NCBI GenBank assembly: GCA_005502925.1
Contig: SCPD01000008.1
Coordinates: forward strand, 186,001 to 250,000
Direction: 5' to 3'
From: Rhizobiales bacterium Y(2018)
GTDB lineage: Bacteria; Pseudomonadota; Alphaproteobacteria; Rhizobiales; Aestuariivirgaceae
Length of the DNA stretch: 64,000 bases
Position 1 is the stretch's first letter. Each line of letters starts with the position of its first letter. The notes under the pieces were generated by a model. The model was not told where the DNA came from. It did not search any database and saw only the letters and a list, made by a program, of their open reading frames with translations. The translations under genes were made by a program, and so were the position numbers. This document shows positions 8,120 to 23,635 of this stretch, one piece after another.

Positions 8120-8905
8120 CTAGCCGAGGCCGAAAGGCTTGAGCCAGCCTAGGCCGTCGCGGGTTCCGGCGCGCGGGCGATATTCGCAGCCGATCCAGCC
8201 GTCATAACCTAATTCGTCGATGAGCCTGAACAGATAAGGCAGGTTGATTTCCTGGCTTTGATCCGGTTCGTTGCGGCCCGGGACGCCGGCGACCTGGATG
8301 TGGCCGATGAGGGGGAAATGCCGGCGCAGCGTGTCGGCGACGGCGCCGCGGCTCATCTGCTGGTGATAGATGTCATATTGCAGTTTCACGTTGGGCAGTG
8401 CCACCGCCGCCAGAATGCCTGCCGCCTGATCGGCCGAATTCAGGAAGTAGCCCGGCATGTCGATCGGGTTGAGCGGCTCGATGAGGAGCGTCAGTCCACG
8501 CGCCTCAGCCAGTTCGCCGGCCCAACGGAGATTCTCGATGAAGCAGGTTTCACAGCTATGGACGTCATCGGCCGGGGCGGGGATTCCGGCCATGACATGA
8601 AGACGCGGATTGGCGAGAGCGCCTGAATAGTCGAGGGCCTGTTCGAATTGCTGCCGGAACAGATCGCGCTTCTGGGGCAGAGCGGCCGAGCCGCGTTCGC
8701 CGGCGGCCCAGTCGCCGGGCGGGGAATTGAACAAAATTTGTGCAAGTCCGGCCGCGGCCCGGCGCCTGACGATCTCGGCTTTGTCGAATTCATAGGGAAA
8801 CAGGAATTCGACGCCCGTGAAGCCCGCTTCGGCGGCGGCGGCGAAACGCTCCAGAAAGGGCATTTCCTGGAACATCATGCTTAAATTCGCGGCAAAGCGC
8901 GGCAT
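8120..8905 (-). CDS. hyi: Hydroxypyruvate isomerase-family TIM-barrel protein
   Basis: A 261-residue xylose-isomerase-like TIM barrel of the hydroxypyruvate isomerase / 2-oxo-tetronate isomerase (Hyi/OtnI) family. It begins MPRFAANLSMMFQEMPFLERFAAAAEAGFTGVEF and contains LLIEPLNPIDMPGYFLNSADQA (metal-ligand Glu), LQYDIYHQQMSRG, HIQVAGVPGRNEPD and GCEYRPRAGTRDGLGW (second Glu). Length and motifs match Hyi, which interconverts hydroxypyruvate and tartronate semialdehyde in the cytoplasm. The ATG at 8905 is preferred over an upstream TTG because GAGG precedes it and family members start there. It is divergent from glgP with a 67-bp shared promoter region, and no gcl or glxR neighbour is present, so an exact substrate is not certain. 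Confidence 0.85.
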   Translation of the reverse strand: MPRFAANLSMMFQEMPFLERFAAAAEAGFTGVEFLFPYEFDKAEIVRRRAAAGLAQILFNSPPGDWAAGERGSAALPQKRDLFRQQFEQALDYSGALANPRLHVMAGIPAPADDVHSCETCFIENLRWAGELAEARGLTLLIEPLNPIDMPGYFLNSADQAAGILAAVALPNVKLQYDIYHQQMSRGAVADTLRRHFPLIGHIQVAGVPGRNEPDQSQEINLPYLFRLIDELGYDGWIGCEYRPRAGTRDGLGWLKPFGLG

Positions 8906-8972
8906 CCTTAACCTCGTCAAATAATCTTGCTGTCCGTGGCATTATACTAGACCATAAACTTATCGAGGGCCC

Positions 8973-11447
8973 ATGGTTCAGACCGTTACGCAAATTCATC
9001 CCGATGCGCCGAAGCCGGCGCCCCGCCGCACCGATGCCGCAACGTTACGGGCCGAGATTCTCGAGAAGCTCGCTTATACAGTAGGCAAGGACCCGCTGGT
9101 GGCGCGCGATCACGACTGGCTGGCGGCAACCATCCATGCGGTGCGCGACCGCGTCATCGACCATTGGATGAACTCGACGCGCGACGCCTATGCCAAGAGC
9201 GCCAAACGCGTTTACTACTTCTCGCTCGAATTCCTCATCGGCCGGCTGTTGCGCGACGCGATGAGCAATCTTGGCTTGGTCGAACCCGTCACCCAGGCGC
9301 TCAAGAGCCTCAATGTCGATCTCGACCTGGTCGAGGCGCTGGAGCCTGACGCGGCGCTCGGCAATGGCGGCCTGGGCCGGCTCGCCGCCTGCTTCATGGA
9401 AAGCATGGCGAGCGTCAATATCCCTGCCTATGGCTATGGCATCCGCTACCAGCACGGGCTGTTCAAGCAGAAGATCAAGGACGGCCAGCAGATCGAGCTG
9501 CCGGAAGACTGGCTCGCCCACGGCAATCCCTGGGAATTCGAGCGCCGCGAAGCCGCCTATGACATCAGCTTTGGCGGCAGTGTCGAAACCGTCGAGAAGG
9601 ACGACAATTCCTTCAAGCATACCTGGCGGCCGAGCGAGACGGTGCAGGCGGTCGCCTTCGATACACCGATCGCCGGATGGCGCGGCAAACGCGTCAACAC
9701 CTTGCGGCTGTGGAGCGCCCAGGCGCTCGACCCGATCCGGCTCGATGCGTTCAATCGCGGCGACCATCTGGGCGCATTGGCCGAGCAGAACCGCGCCGAG
9801 ACGATCACGCAAGTGCTCTATCCTTCCGACAGCACGGAAGCGGGCCAGGAATTGCGGCTGCGCCAGGAATACTTCTTCGTGTCGGCGTCGCTGCAGGACC
9901 TCGTGCGCCGCCATCTGAAGCAGTTCGGCGCGCTCGAGAGCCTGCCCGAGAAAGTGGCGATCCAGCTCAACGACACACACCCGGCGGTGGCCGTCGCCGA
10001 GCTGATGCGTATCCTGGTCGATCTCAACGGGCTCGACTGGGATGCGGCCTGGCGGCTCACCACCGCATCGATCTCCTATACCAATCACACGCTCTTGCCC
10101 GAGGCGCTCGAGACCTGGCCGTTGCATCTCTTCGAGCGGCTGCTGCCCCGGCATATGCAGATCATCTATGCCATCAATGCCAAATTGCTGCAGGAGGCGC
10201 GTGCCCGCTCGGCAAGCGACGCGCAATTGGCCTCCTTGTCGCTCATCGACGAACATGGCGGCCGGCGCGTGCGCATGGGCCAGCTCGCCTTCGCCGGATC
10301 GCACAAGGTCAATGGCGTGTCGGGGCTTCACACCGAGCTCATGAAGACCACCGTCTTCCGCGATCTCAACGATCTGTTCCCCGACCGCATCACCAACAAG
10401 ACGAATGGCATCACGCCGAGGCGCTGGCTGTTCCAGGCCAATGATGGGCTGACCAGGCTCATCACCGACGCCATCGGCGACAAGGTGCTGGACGATCTGG
10501 ATTCACTCACCGAGCTGAACCGGTTCGCCGGCGATGCCGCCTTTCAGCAACGTTTTGCCGAGGTCAAGCGCGCCAACAAGATCAGGCTGGCGCGTGAGAT
10601 CCAGGAGCGCATGGGCCTCAAAGTCGATCCATCCGCGATGTTCGATGTGCAGGTGAAGCGCATCCACGAATATAAGCGCCAGCTGCTCAATATTCTCGAG
10701 GCCATCTCGGTCTATAACCAGATCCGCTCCCATCCGGAGAGGACCTGGGCGCCGCGGGTAAAAATCTTCGGCGGCAAGGCGGCGGCGAGCTACGGGCAGG
10801 CGAAGCTCATCATCCGCCTCGCCAATGACGTGGCCCGCGTGGTCAATGCGGATCCCGCGGTGCGGGGCCTGCTCAAGATTGCCTTCATCCCCAACTACAA
10901 TGTGAGCCTCGCCGAAGTCATCGTGCCGGCCGCCGACCTCTCCGAGCAGATTTCCACGGCGGGCATGGAAGCTTCCGGCACCGGGAATATGAAATTCGCG
11001 CTCAATGGCGCGCTCACCATTGGTACCCTCGATGGTGCCAATGTCGAGATCCGCGACCATGTCGGCGCCGACAATATCGTGATCTTCGGCATGACGGCCG
11101 ACGAAGTCGCACAGCGCCGCGCGCAAGGCTACGACCCACGCAGCGTGATCGAGGCGACGCCGGAGCTGAAAGACGTGCTCGACATGATGCGCGCCGGCGT
11201 CTTCTCGCCGGGCGAGACCGACCGCTATAAGGATCTCATCGATGCTCTCTATGGCAGCGACTGGTTTTTGGTCGCCGCCGATTTTGCCGCCTATACGAAG
11301 GCGCAGCACCAGGTCGATGATCTGTGGAGCGAGCCGCAGCGCTGGCACGACAAGGCGATCCGCAACACGGCCAATATGGCCTGGTTCTCAGCCGACCGGA
11401 CGATCCGCGATTATGCGCGGGAAATCTGGACCGTGCCGTCCATGTGA
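8973..11447 (+). CDS. glgP: Glycogen phosphorylase
   Basis: Pyridoxal-phosphate-dependent phosphorylase (824 residues) that releases glucose-1-phosphate from glycogen ends. Family segments are plain: VYYFSLEFLIGRLLRDAM, ALGNGGLGRLAACFMES, GYGIRYQHGLFKQ, NDTHPAVAVAELMRIL, NKTNGITPRRWL, VQVKRIHEYKRQLLN, and the PLP region EASGTGNMKFALNGA with Schiff-base lysine K674. Length equals the bacterial family norm. It is the first gene of the glycogen operon, and glgB starts 9 bp downstream. It supplies the substrate for Pgm encoded downstream. Confidence 0.95.
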   Translation: MVQTVTQIHPDAPKPAPRRTDAATLRAEILEKLAYTVGKDPLVARDHDWLAATIHAVRDRVIDHWMNSTRDAYAKSAKRVYYFSLEFLIGRLLRDAMSNLGLVEPVTQALKSLNVDLDLVEALEPDAALGNGGLGRLAACFMESMASVNIPAYGYGIRYQHGLFKQKIKDGQQIELPEDWLAHGNPWEFERREAAYDISFGGSVETVEKDDNSFKHTWRPSETVQAVAFDTPIAGWRGKRVNTLRLWSAQALDPIRLDAFNRGDHLGALAEQNRAETITQVLYPSDSTEAGQELRLRQEYFFVSASLQDLVRRHLKQFGALESLPEKVAIQLNDTHPAVAVAELMRILVDLNGLDWDAAWRLTTASISYTNHTLLPEALETWPLHLFERLLPRHMQIIYAINAKLLQEARARSASDAQLASLSLIDEHGGRRVRMGQLAFAGSHKVNGVSGLHTELMKTTVFRDLNDLFPDRITNKTNGITPRRWLFQANDGLTRLITDAIGDKVLDDLDSLTELNRFAGDAAFQQRFAEVKRANKIRLAREIQERMGLKVDPSAMFDVQVKRIHEYKRQLLNILEAISVYNQIRSHPERTWAPRVKIFGGKAAASYGQAKLIIRLANDVARVVNADPAVRGLLKIAFIPNYNVSLAEVIVPAADLSEQISTAGMEASGTGNMKFALNGALTIGTLDGANVEIRDHVGADNIVIFGMTADEVAQRRAQGYDPRSVIEATPELKDVLDMMRAGVFSPGETDRYKDLIDALYGSDWFLVAADFAAYTKAQHQVDDLWSEPQRWHDKAIRNTANMAWFSADRTIRDYAREIWTVPSM

Positions 11448-11456
11448 GAAGCGCCA

Positions 11457-13652
11457 ATGACAGCGGTCTCATGGCAACTTGACCGGGGAGAGATCGCGGC
11501 GCTTGTTGCGGGAAGCCACGGCGATCCGTTTGCGCGGCTCGGTGTTCATGAAGCCGACGGCGCTTTCATCGCCCGCACGGTTATCCCCGGAGCTGATGAG
11601 GTGTCAGCGTTCAGCCTCGATGGCCGGGCGCTTGGCACGCTCAAGCCGGGGGGCGGAGAGGGGTTCTTCGAAGGCCAGATCGCGCTGAAGCGGCAGACGC
11701 CGTTGCGCTATGAAGCGCGCAACGCGCAAGGCCAGTGGTCGCTGATCGATCCTTATTCCTTCGGGCCGGTGATGGGACCGATGGATGACTACTATGCCGC
11801 CCAGGGCACGCATCTCAGACTTTACGACAAGCTCGGCGCCCATGCGATCACTCATGAAGGGGCAACTGGCGTCGCCTTTGCGGTCTGGGCGCCCAATGCC
11901 AAGCGCGTCTCGGTGGTGGGCGACTTCAATCGCTGGGACGGCCGGCGGCATGTGATGCGCCATCGCCATGGTGCGGGCTTCTGGGAAATTTTCATCCCCG
12001 AGCTCGGACCGGGGGCCGTGTATAAATTCGAGATCATTGGCGCCGAAGGCAAGCTCCTGCCGCTCAAGGCCGATCCGTTCGCCTTCCAGTCGGAGTTCAG
12101 ACCCAAGACCGCTTCCGTCGTTGCGAGTCCGGAAGCCTTCACGTGGAGTGATGCGGATTATCTCAAGGCGCGTGCCGAGACGGATCTCAGGCGCAGCCCG
12201 GTCTCGATCTACGAAGTGCATCTGGGCTCCTGGAAGCGTCATGCCGACGGCGCCTATTTCAGTTATCGGGAGCTTGCCGACGAGCTTCTGCCCTATGTCG
12301 CCGACATGGGCTTCACCCACATAGAATTGCTGCCGGTCAGCGAATATCCCTATGACCCGTCCTGGGGTTATCAGCCGACAGGGCTTTATGCGCCGACCGC
12401 GCGTTTCGGCCCTCCCGCCGATTTCGCCCATTTCGTCGACCGCGCCCATGCGCGGGGGCTCGGCGTCATGCTTGACTGGGTGCCGGCACATTTCCCGACC
12501 GACGAGCATGGGCTCGCTCATTTCGACGGCACCAGCCTTTATGAGCATGACGACCCGCGCCGCGGCTTCCACCCCGACTGGAACACCGCCATCTATAATT
12601 TCGGCCGCACCGAGGTGCAGGGTTTCCTGGTCAACAACGCGCTCTACTGGATGGAGCGTTTTCATGCCGACGGCCTGCGCGTCGATGCGGTGGCCTCGAT
12701 GCTCTATCTCGATTATTCGCGCAAAGCCGGCGAATGGATTCCGAATGAAGAGGGCGGGCGCGAGAACAAGGAAGCCATTGCCTTTCTGCGGCGTATGAAT
12801 GCCGCCGCCTATGGCGCGCATCAGGGGATCGCGACGATCGCCGAGGAATCGACCTCCTGGCCCGGCGTGTCGCAGCCCGTCCATGCCGGCGGGCTCGGCT
12901 TCGGCTTCAAGTGGAATATGGGCTTCATGCATGACACGCTCAGCTATATGGCGCGCGAGCCCATCCACCGGAAGCATCATCACAACGACCTGACCTTCGG
13001 TCTACTTTATGCCTTCTCGGAGAATTTCGTGCTGCCGCTGTCGCATGACGAAGTCGTGCATGGCAAAGGCTCGCTCCTCACCAAGATGGCGGGCGACGAC
13101 TGGCAGAAATTCGCGAATTTGCGGGCCTATTACGCCTTCATGTGGGCCTATCCCGGCAAGAAGCTCCTGTTCATGGGGCAGGAATTCGCGCAACGGCGGG
13201 AATGGAGCGAGGCGCGTGGATTGGACTGGGACCTCCTGCAATCTCCCCCGCATGGCGGGGTCAAGGCGTTGCTGCGCGACCTCAACGCGCTCTACCGCGC
13301 CTTGCCGCAGCTACATGCGCGCGACTGCGAGGCGGAGGGTTTCGAGTGGCTGATCGCCGATGACCGCGAGAACTCGGTCTTCGCCTGGATGCGCCGGTCG
13401 GGCGGGAACCATCGCCCGGTGGTCGCCGTTGCCAATCTGACGCCGGTACCGCGCCAGGACTATGTGCTGCCTCTGCCTTTTGCCGGTCCGTGGCGTGAGC
13501 GCATCAATACGGATGCCGCTTTTTATGGCGGTAGCGGCCAGGGCAATTTTGGTGCCATCATGGCCGAGAACCACGCTTCGCATGGACAGCCCGCCAGCGC
13601 GCGACTGACTTTGCCGCCGCTCGCAACACTGATCCTCGAAAGTGAAGGATAG
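11457..13652 (+). CDS. glgB: 1,4-alpha-glucan branching enzyme
   Basis: GH13 branching enzyme (731 residues; E. coli GlgB is 728). An N-terminal CBM48-like half ([22 protein letters not shown]) precedes the catalytic barrel. Nucleophile D410 lies in [16 protein letters not shown], acid/base E463 in [11 protein letters not shown], and the third Asp in [14 protein letters not shown]; the 53-residue D-to-E spacing is the same as in E. coli GlgB. It introduces alpha-1,6 branches during glycogen synthesis. It is tightly packed between glgP and glgC, overlapping the region of the glgC ribosome-binding site. Confidence 0.95.
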   Translation: MTAVSWQLDRGEIAALVAGSHGDPFARLGVHEADGAFIARTVIPGADEVSAFSLDGRALGTLKPGGGEGFFEGQIALKRQTPLRYEARNAQGQWSLIDPYSFGPVMGPMDDYYAAQGTHLRLYDKLGAHAITHEGATGVAFAVWAPNAKRVSVVGDFNRWDGRRHVMRHRHGAGFWEIFIPELGPGAVYKFEIIGAEGKLLPLKADPFAFQSEFRPKTASVVASPEAFTWSDADYLKARAETDLRRSPVSIYEVHLGSWKRHADGAYFSYRELADELLPYVADMGFTHIELLPVSEYPYDPSWGYQPTGLYAPTARFGPPADFAHFVDRAHARGLGVMLDWVPAHFPTDEHGLAHFDGTSLYEHDDPRRGFHPDWNTAIYNFGRTEVQGFLVNNALYWMERFHADGLRVDAVASMLYLDYSRKAGEWIPNEEGGRENKEAIAFLRRMNAAAYGAHQGIATIAEESTSWPGVSQPVHAGGLGFGFKWNMGFMHDTLSYMAREPIHRKHHHNDLTFGLLYAFSENFVLPLSHDEVVHGKGSLLTKMAGDDWQKFANLRAYYAFMWAYPGKKLLFMGQEFAQRREWSEARGLDWDLLQSPPHGGVKALLRDLNALYRALPQLHARDCEAEGFEWLIADDRENSVFAWMRRSGGNHRPVVAVANLTPVPRQDYVLPLPFAGPWRERINTDAAFYGGSGQGNFGAIMAENHASHGQPASARLTLPPLATLILESEG

Positions 13653-13662
13653 GGAGGAGAGC

Positions 13663-14925
13663 ATGGGGGAGACGCGCAGACATTCACCACTGGCCCGTGA
13701 CGCCATGGCCTATGTGCTGGCCGGCGGGCGGGGTTCCAGGCTCATGGAATTGACCGCCAAACGCGCCAAGCCCGCGGTCTATTTCGGCGGCAAGACGCGC
13801 ATCATCGACTTTGCCCTCGCCAATGCGATCAATTCCGGCATCCGGCGCTTGGGCGTTGCCACGCAATACAAGGCGCACAGCCTGATCCGTCATCTGCAGC
13901 GTGGCTGGAATTTCCTGCGCCCCGAGCGCAATGAAAGCTTCGACGTTCTGCCGGCGAGCCAGCGCGTCTCGGAAGACCAGTGGTATGCCGGCACCGCCGA
14001 CGCGGTCTACCAGAATCTCGACATCATCGAGAGCTACGGCCCCGAATTCATGATCATCCTGGCGGGCGATCACATCTACAAGATGGATTACGAGCTGATG
14101 CTGCAGCAGCATGTCGACAGTGGCGCCGATGTCACCGTCGGCTGCCTCGAAGTGCCGCGCAAGGAGGCGACGGGCTTCGGGGTGATGCATGTCGACGACA
14201 AAGACAAGATCATCAGCTTTATCGAGAAGCCCAAGGATCCGCCGGGCATGCCGGACAAGCCTGACATGGCCTTGGCTTCGATGGGCATCTATGTGTTCAA
14301 GACGTCCTTCCTCTGCGAGCAACTGCGCCGCGATGCGGCGGAAAAGGGGTCGGAGCGTGATTTCGGCAAAAATCTCATTCCCTATATTGTCAAGCACGGC
14401 AAAGCCGTGGCGCATCGCTTCACCCGTTCCTGCGTGCGCTCGGAAAACGAAAGCCAGTCCTATTGGCGCGATGTCGGGACCGTCGATGCCTATTGGGAGG
14501 CCAATATCGATTTGACCGATGTGGTGCCGGCGCTCGATCTCTATGACCGCAACTGGCCGATCTGGACCTATTCGGAGCTGGTGCCGCCGGCGAAGTTCGT
14601 CCATGACGAGGATGGCAGACGCGGCAAGGCGGTGAGCTCGCTGGTGTCGGGCGGCTGCATCATCTCGGGCGCCGGGGTGAAGAACTCGCTGCTCTTCACC
14701 GGGGTGAGGGTGAACTCCTATTCGCGCCTCGAACAGGCGGTGGTGCTGCCGCATGTCAATATCGCCCGCAGCGCCAGGCTCAAGCGGGTCGTCATCGATC
14801 GCGGTGTCGAGATTCCGGAGGGACTGGTGGTCGGCGATGATCCCGAACTCGACGCCAAGCGCTTCCGGCGCACCGACAGCGGCATCTGCCTCATCACCCA
14901 GCCGATGATCGACAAGCTCGTATGA
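13663..14925 (+). CDS. glgC: Glucose-1-phosphate adenylyltransferase
   Basis: ADP-glucose pyrophosphorylase (420 residues), the committed step of glycogen synthesis. The N-terminal nucleotidyltransferase domain contains [60 protein letters not shown] and [12 protein letters not shown]-terminal left-handed beta-helix follows ([21 protein letters not shown]). I chose ATG 13663 behind GGGAGGAG; an in-frame GTG at 13642 would overlap glgB by 11 bp and has no ribosome-binding site. It overlaps glgA by 4 bp (ATGA), indicating translational coupling of substrate and polymerase synthesis. Confidence 0.95.
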   Translation: MGETRRHSPLARDAMAYVLAGGRGSRLMELTAKRAKPAVYFGGKTRIIDFALANAINSGIRRLGVATQYKAHSLIRHLQRGWNFLRPERNESFDVLPASQRVSEDQWYAGTADAVYQNLDIIESYGPEFMIILAGDHIYKMDYELMLQQHVDSGADVTVGCLEVPRKEATGFGVMHVDDKDKIISFIEKPKDPPGMPDKPDMALASMGIYVFKTSFLCEQLRRDAAEKGSERDFGKNLIPYIVKHGKAVAHRFTRSCVRSENESQSYWRDVGTVDAYWEANIDLTDVVPALDLYDRNWPIWTYSELVPPAKFVHDEDGRRGKAVSSLVSGGCIISGAGVKNSLLFTGVRVNSYSRLEQAVVLPHVNIARSARLKRVVIDRGVEIPEGLVVGDDPELDAKRFRRTDSGICLITQPMIDKLV

Positions 14926-16367
14926 TGAATGTCCTGGCCGTCTCCTCGGAAGTGTTTCCGCTGGTCAAGACCGGCGGGCTCGCCGATGTCGCGGGTGCCT
15001 TGCCTGCCGCGCTCAAGCATCATGGCATCGAGATGCGGGTGATGCTGCCGGGTTATCCTGCCGTGATGGCGGCGCTCAAGGACGCCAAGCCGGTCAAAGC
15101 CTATGGCGAGCTTTTCGGCGGCAAAGGGCGAATTCTGGCCGGGCGCGCGCAGGGGCTCGATCTCCTGGTGGTCGAGGCAGCGCATCTCTTCGACCGTCCG
15201 GGCAATCCCTATCTCGGTCCCGACGGCAAGGACTGGCCCGACAACTGGAAACGTTTCGCGGCACTCTCTTTTGCCGCCGCAGATGTGGGCAAAGGCGAGA
15301 TCACGGCCTTCAGGCCGGAGATCGTGCATGCGCATGACTGGCAGTCGGCATTGACGCCGGCCTACTTGCATTTCGCCACAGGGCCAGCCGCGCGGACCGT
15401 CATGACCGTGCACAATCTCGCTTTCCAGGGACAGTATCCGGCCGGCATCTTCGCGCAATTGAAGCTGCCGGCCTCGGCCTTCGCGATCAACGGTGTCGAA
15501 TATTATGGCGGCGTCGGCTATCTCAAGGCTGGGCTCCATTATGCCGATGCGATCACCACGGTCAGCCCCAGCTATGCCGATGAGATCACCACGCAAGCCG
15601 ATGGCATGGGCCTCGACGGGTTGTTGCGCTTGCGACGTGACCGCCTGACCGGAATCGTCAACGGCATCGACACGGATATCTGGAACCCGGCGAGCGATGC
15701 GCATCTGGCGCAATCCTATGTGCCGCGCAATTTCGTTCAGCGCCGCGAAGCGAATAAACGCGAGGTCGAGCGGCGTTTCGGCCTCGACCAGGATGATGGG
15801 CTGCTGTTCTGCGTGGTGAGCCGTCTCACCTGGCAGAAGGGCATGGACCTGCTCGTGCAATGCCTCGACGACCTCGTCGGGCAGGGCGCCAGGCTGGCGA
15901 TGCTGGGGGCAGGCGACGCGCAGCTCGAAGCCGACTTCGCCAAAGCGGCGACGCGCCACAAAGGCCGCATCGGCACGGTGATCGGTTATGACGAGACGAT
16001 CTCGCATCTCCTGCAAGGCGGCGCCGATGCCATTCTCATTCCGTCGCGTTTCGAGCCTTGTGGCCTGACCCAGCTCTATGGCTTACGTTATGGCTGCGTG
16101 CCGGTCGTCTCGCATGTCGGCGGACTTGCCGATACGATCGTCGATGCGAATGAGGCGGCGTTGGAGCAGGCGAGCGCCACCGGTATCCAGTTCGCGCCCG
16201 TCGATGTACCCTCGCTCACCCGCGCGATCGAACGTTCGGTAAGGCTTTATGCCGACCGCAAAGCCTGGAACGGGCTTCAAAAAGCCGGCATGAAGACCGA
16301 TGTATCCTGGGAGAAGAGTGCGGCGCGCTACGCGTTGCTCTATAAGAACCTGCTGCACAGATCCTGA
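14922..16367 (+). CDS. glgA: Glycogen synthase (ADP-glucose dependent)
   Basis: GT5 glycogen synthase (481 residues; E. coli 477). It begins [28 protein letters not shown] with the ADP-glucose-binding KTGGL (K16). It also has [53 protein letters not shown] and the C-terminal retaining-GT motif [24 protein letters not shown]. The start overlaps the glgC stop by 4 bp. It elongates alpha-1,4-glucan that GlgB branches. Confidence 0.96.
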   Translation: MMNVLAVSSEVFPLVKTGGLADVAGALPAALKHHGIEMRVMLPGYPAVMAALKDAKPVKAYGELFGGKGRILAGRAQGLDLLVVEAAHLFDRPGNPYLGPDGKDWPDNWKRFAALSFAAADVGKGEITAFRPEIVHAHDWQSALTPAYLHFATGPAARTVMTVHNLAFQGQYPAGIFAQLKLPASAFAINGVEYYGGVGYLKAGLHYADAITTVSPSYADEITTQADGMGLDGLLRLRRDRLTGIVNGIDTDIWNPASDAHLAQSYVPRNFVQRREANKREVERRFGLDQDDGLLFCVVSRLTWQKGMDLLVQCLDDLVGQGARLAMLGAGDAQLEADFAKAATRHKGRIGTVIGYDETISHLLQGGADAILIPSRFEPCGLTQLYGLRYGCVPVVSHVGGLADTIVDANEAALEQASATGIQFAPVDVPSLTRAIERSVRLYADRKAWNGLQKAGMKTDVSWEKSAARYALLYKNLLHRS

Positions 16368-16370
16368 TAG

Positions 16371-21669
<5,299 letters not shown>

Positions 21670-22257
21670 GTGCCTTTTGTCCCTAAGATCGTCATCGCCT
21701 CGGCGGAGCTCGTCTATTCCGGCTGGGCGAAGCTCACGCGCTACACGCTCGATATCGAGCGGCTGGATGGCAGCATGATGCGGGCGGTGCGCGAGATCCA
21801 TGATCATGGTCATGGCGCGGCGGTTCTCCCATTCGACAAAACGCGCGGCACCGTGCTGCTGGTGCGGCAGTTCCGGCTGCCGCCGCATCTCACCGGCGGC
21901 AATGGCATGATGATCGAAGCCTGCGCCGGTCTGCTCGACGGCGACGCGCCGGAGGTCTGCGCCGCGCGCGAGGCGGAGGAGGAACTCGGCTATCGGATTC
22001 ACAACCTCAAATCCGAAGGCCGCGTCTGGGGCTCGCCGGGGGCGATCACTGAAAGTATCTGGCTCTTTCTCGCGGAGTATGAGGCGAGCGACCGGATCTA
22101 CAAGGGCGGCGGCAAGGACGGCGAGGACGAGGACATCGAGATCCTTGAAATGCCGCTTGTCGACGCGATGGATCTCGTCGCCAGGAATGAAATTGCAGAT
22201 GCAAAAACCATCGTTCTGTTGCAGCATCTGTGGATCATAAGGCAAGGGCGGGGCTGA
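21670..22257 (+). CDS. nudK: Nudix hydrolase, NudK-like
   Basis: A 195-residue Nudix pyrophosphohydrolase closest in pattern to E. coli NudK (191 residues, GDP-mannose/ADP-sugar hydrolase). The Nudix box is GLLDGDAPEVCAAREAEEELGY. Downstream segments are also NudK-like: GSPGAITESIWLFLAEYEA, GGGKDGEDEDIEILEMP and AKTIVLLQHLWI. It starts with GTG directly after the glgX-malQ stop. In this operon it might hydrolyse sugar nucleotides such as ADP-glucose, but that is only an inference from position. It overlaps the next gene by one base (TGATG). Confidence 0.85.
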   Translation: MPFVPKIVIASAELVYSGWAKLTRYTLDIERLDGSMMRAVREIHDHGHGAAVLPFDKTRGTVLLVRQFRLPPHLTGGNGMMIEACAGLLDGDAPEVCAAREAEEELGYRIHNLKSEGRVWGSPGAITESIWLFLAEYEASDRIYKGGGKDGEDEDIEILEMPLVDAMDLVARNEIADAKTIVLLQHLWIIRQGRG

Positions 22258-23411
22258 TGGCTGACATGGTGAAAAGACCGATCCGCTGGGGCATGGTCGG
22301 CGGCGGCATTGGCGGCTTCATCGGCGAGTCGCATCGCATGGCGGCGCGGCTCGACGGGAAGTTCGAGCTTGTCGCCGGGGCGCTGTCGTCCGATCCGGAA
22401 CGGGCGCGCCAGTCGGCGGCGCAATGTTTCATCGCGCCCGACCGCAGCTATGCCGACTATCGCGAGATGGCGAAGGCCGAAGCCGCGCGTCCCGACGGCA
22501 TCGAAGTGGTGAGCGTCGTGACGCCCAATGCGTCCCATCATGCGATCGTCTCGGCGTTCCTGGAGCAGGGCATCGCGGTCATTTGCGACAAGCCGCTCGC
22601 CACCAGCCTTGCCGATGCCGAGGACCTCGTGGCGCGCGCGGCGGAAGCGCAGCGGCTGCTGGGCGTCACCTATAATTATTCCGGCTATCCGATGATCCGC
22701 CATGCGCGCGGTCTCATCGCCGAAGGCATCATCGGCGAGGTCAGGCTGGTGCAGGCGGAATTCGCGCTCGGCTGGCTGTCGGTGCCGCTCGAGCAGGAGG
22801 GCGTCAAACAGGCATGGCGCACCGATCCCAATAGCGCAGGGCCGAGCGGCGTCGTCGCCGATATCGGCACGCATGCCTATCATCTCCTGCGCTTCGTGAC
22901 CGGCCTCGAAGTGCAGACGCTGGCCGCCGATCTCTCCACCATGGTTGCGGGCCGCAAGCTCGAGGACAATGCCAATATTCTCCTACGCTTCAAGGATGGC
23001 GCGCGCGGCATCCTGTGGGCGAGCATGGTGGCGGCGGGCGAGAGCGTCGGCTTCCGCCTGCGCGTCTATGGTGTGACCGGCCATATCGCCTGGGACGAGG
23101 CTTTCCCCGACCAGCTTCATCTCCGGCTTCTCGACGGCACCGACCAGACGCTGCATCGCGGCGGCAAGCTGTCGCCGCTCGCCAAGTCGGCGACGCGTCT
23201 CGTCTCCGGCCTGCCGGAAGGTTTCATCGAGGCCTTCGCCAATCTCTATGGCGACTACGCCGAGCAGATCATCGCCAGGCGCGAGAAGCGGGCGCCCGAT
23301 CCGTTGAGCCTGCTCGCTCCCACGGGTGCCGATGGCGTCGATGCGCTCGCTTTCGTTGAGGCGGTGCTGCAGTCGGGCCGCGCCGATGCCAGCTGGGTGG
23401 CGGTCGGCTGA
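22257..23411 (+). CDS. Gfo/Idh/MocA-family oxidoreductase
   Basis: A 384-residue NAD(P)-dependent dehydrogenase of the Gfo/Idh/MocA family. An N-terminal Rossmann fold (IRWGMVGGGIGGFIGESHRMAA) contains VSVVTPNASHHAIV and the dinucleotide/catalytic EKP-like CDKPLATSLADAEDLV. The C-terminal alpha/beta domain includes GVTYNYSGYPMIRHARGLI and VVADIGTHAYHLLRFVTG (D-x-G-x-H catalytic region). I chose ATG 22257, overlapping the nudK stop (TGATG), over an upstream GTG. It is the last gene of the glycogen operon, and its substrate is unknown. Confidence 0.85.
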   Translation: MADMVKRPIRWGMVGGGIGGFIGESHRMAARLDGKFELVAGALSSDPERARQSAAQCFIAPDRSYADYREMAKAEAARPDGIEVVSVVTPNASHHAIVSAFLEQGIAVICDKPLATSLADAEDLVARAAEAQRLLGVTYNYSGYPMIRHARGLIAEGIIGEVRLVQAEFALGWLSVPLEQEGVKQAWRTDPNSAGPSGVVADIGTHAYHLLRFVTGLEVQTLAADLSTMVAGRKLEDNANILLRFKDGARGILWASMVAAGESVGFRLRVYGVTGHIAWDEAFPDQLHLRLLDGTDQTLHRGGKLSPLAKSATRLVSGLPEGFIEAFANLYGDYAEQIIARREKRAPDPLSLLAPTGADGVDALAFVEAVLQSGRADASWVAVG

Positions 23412-23432
23412 TCCGCTGTACTTCCGCTGCAA

Positions 23433-23507
23433 ACAACAGCGGAATTTGCAGCGGATTAGCAGGGGATCTGCAGGGATTTACAGGGGATTGCGTTTTTCCG
23501 CTGTTGT
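23433..23507. repeat. Inverted repeat enclosing degenerate ~11-bp tandem repeats
   Basis: A perfect 12-bp inverted repeat, ACAACAGCGGAA (23433-23444) and TTCCGCTGTTGT (23496-23507), encloses four imperfect copies of an ATTTGCAGGGG-like unit (aatttgcagcgg, attagcagggg, atctgcaggg, atttacagggg). A further hairpin, TTCCGCTG (23422-23429) / CAGCGGAA (23437-23444), competes with the first. It lies between the end of the glycogen operon and the sulfatase gene. Alternative stem formation could terminate or regulate, but the repeats may simply be slipped-strand expansion. Confidence 0.55.
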
Positions 23508-23635
23508 CGGCCGATGTGAGCATCGCCCGAACATGCCCATCGTTTCAAGATCATTTCCCTTTGGTCCAACTTGAAGGAAGAACATTAACCGGAAAAAATG
23601 CCCGCTCATATCAGCCATCCTTTGAGGAGCGTGGC

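Noticed and set aside
23443-23490. Short repeats as a CRISPR array
   Set aside because: Units are only about 11 bp, contiguous and degenerate, with no spacers and no cas genes.
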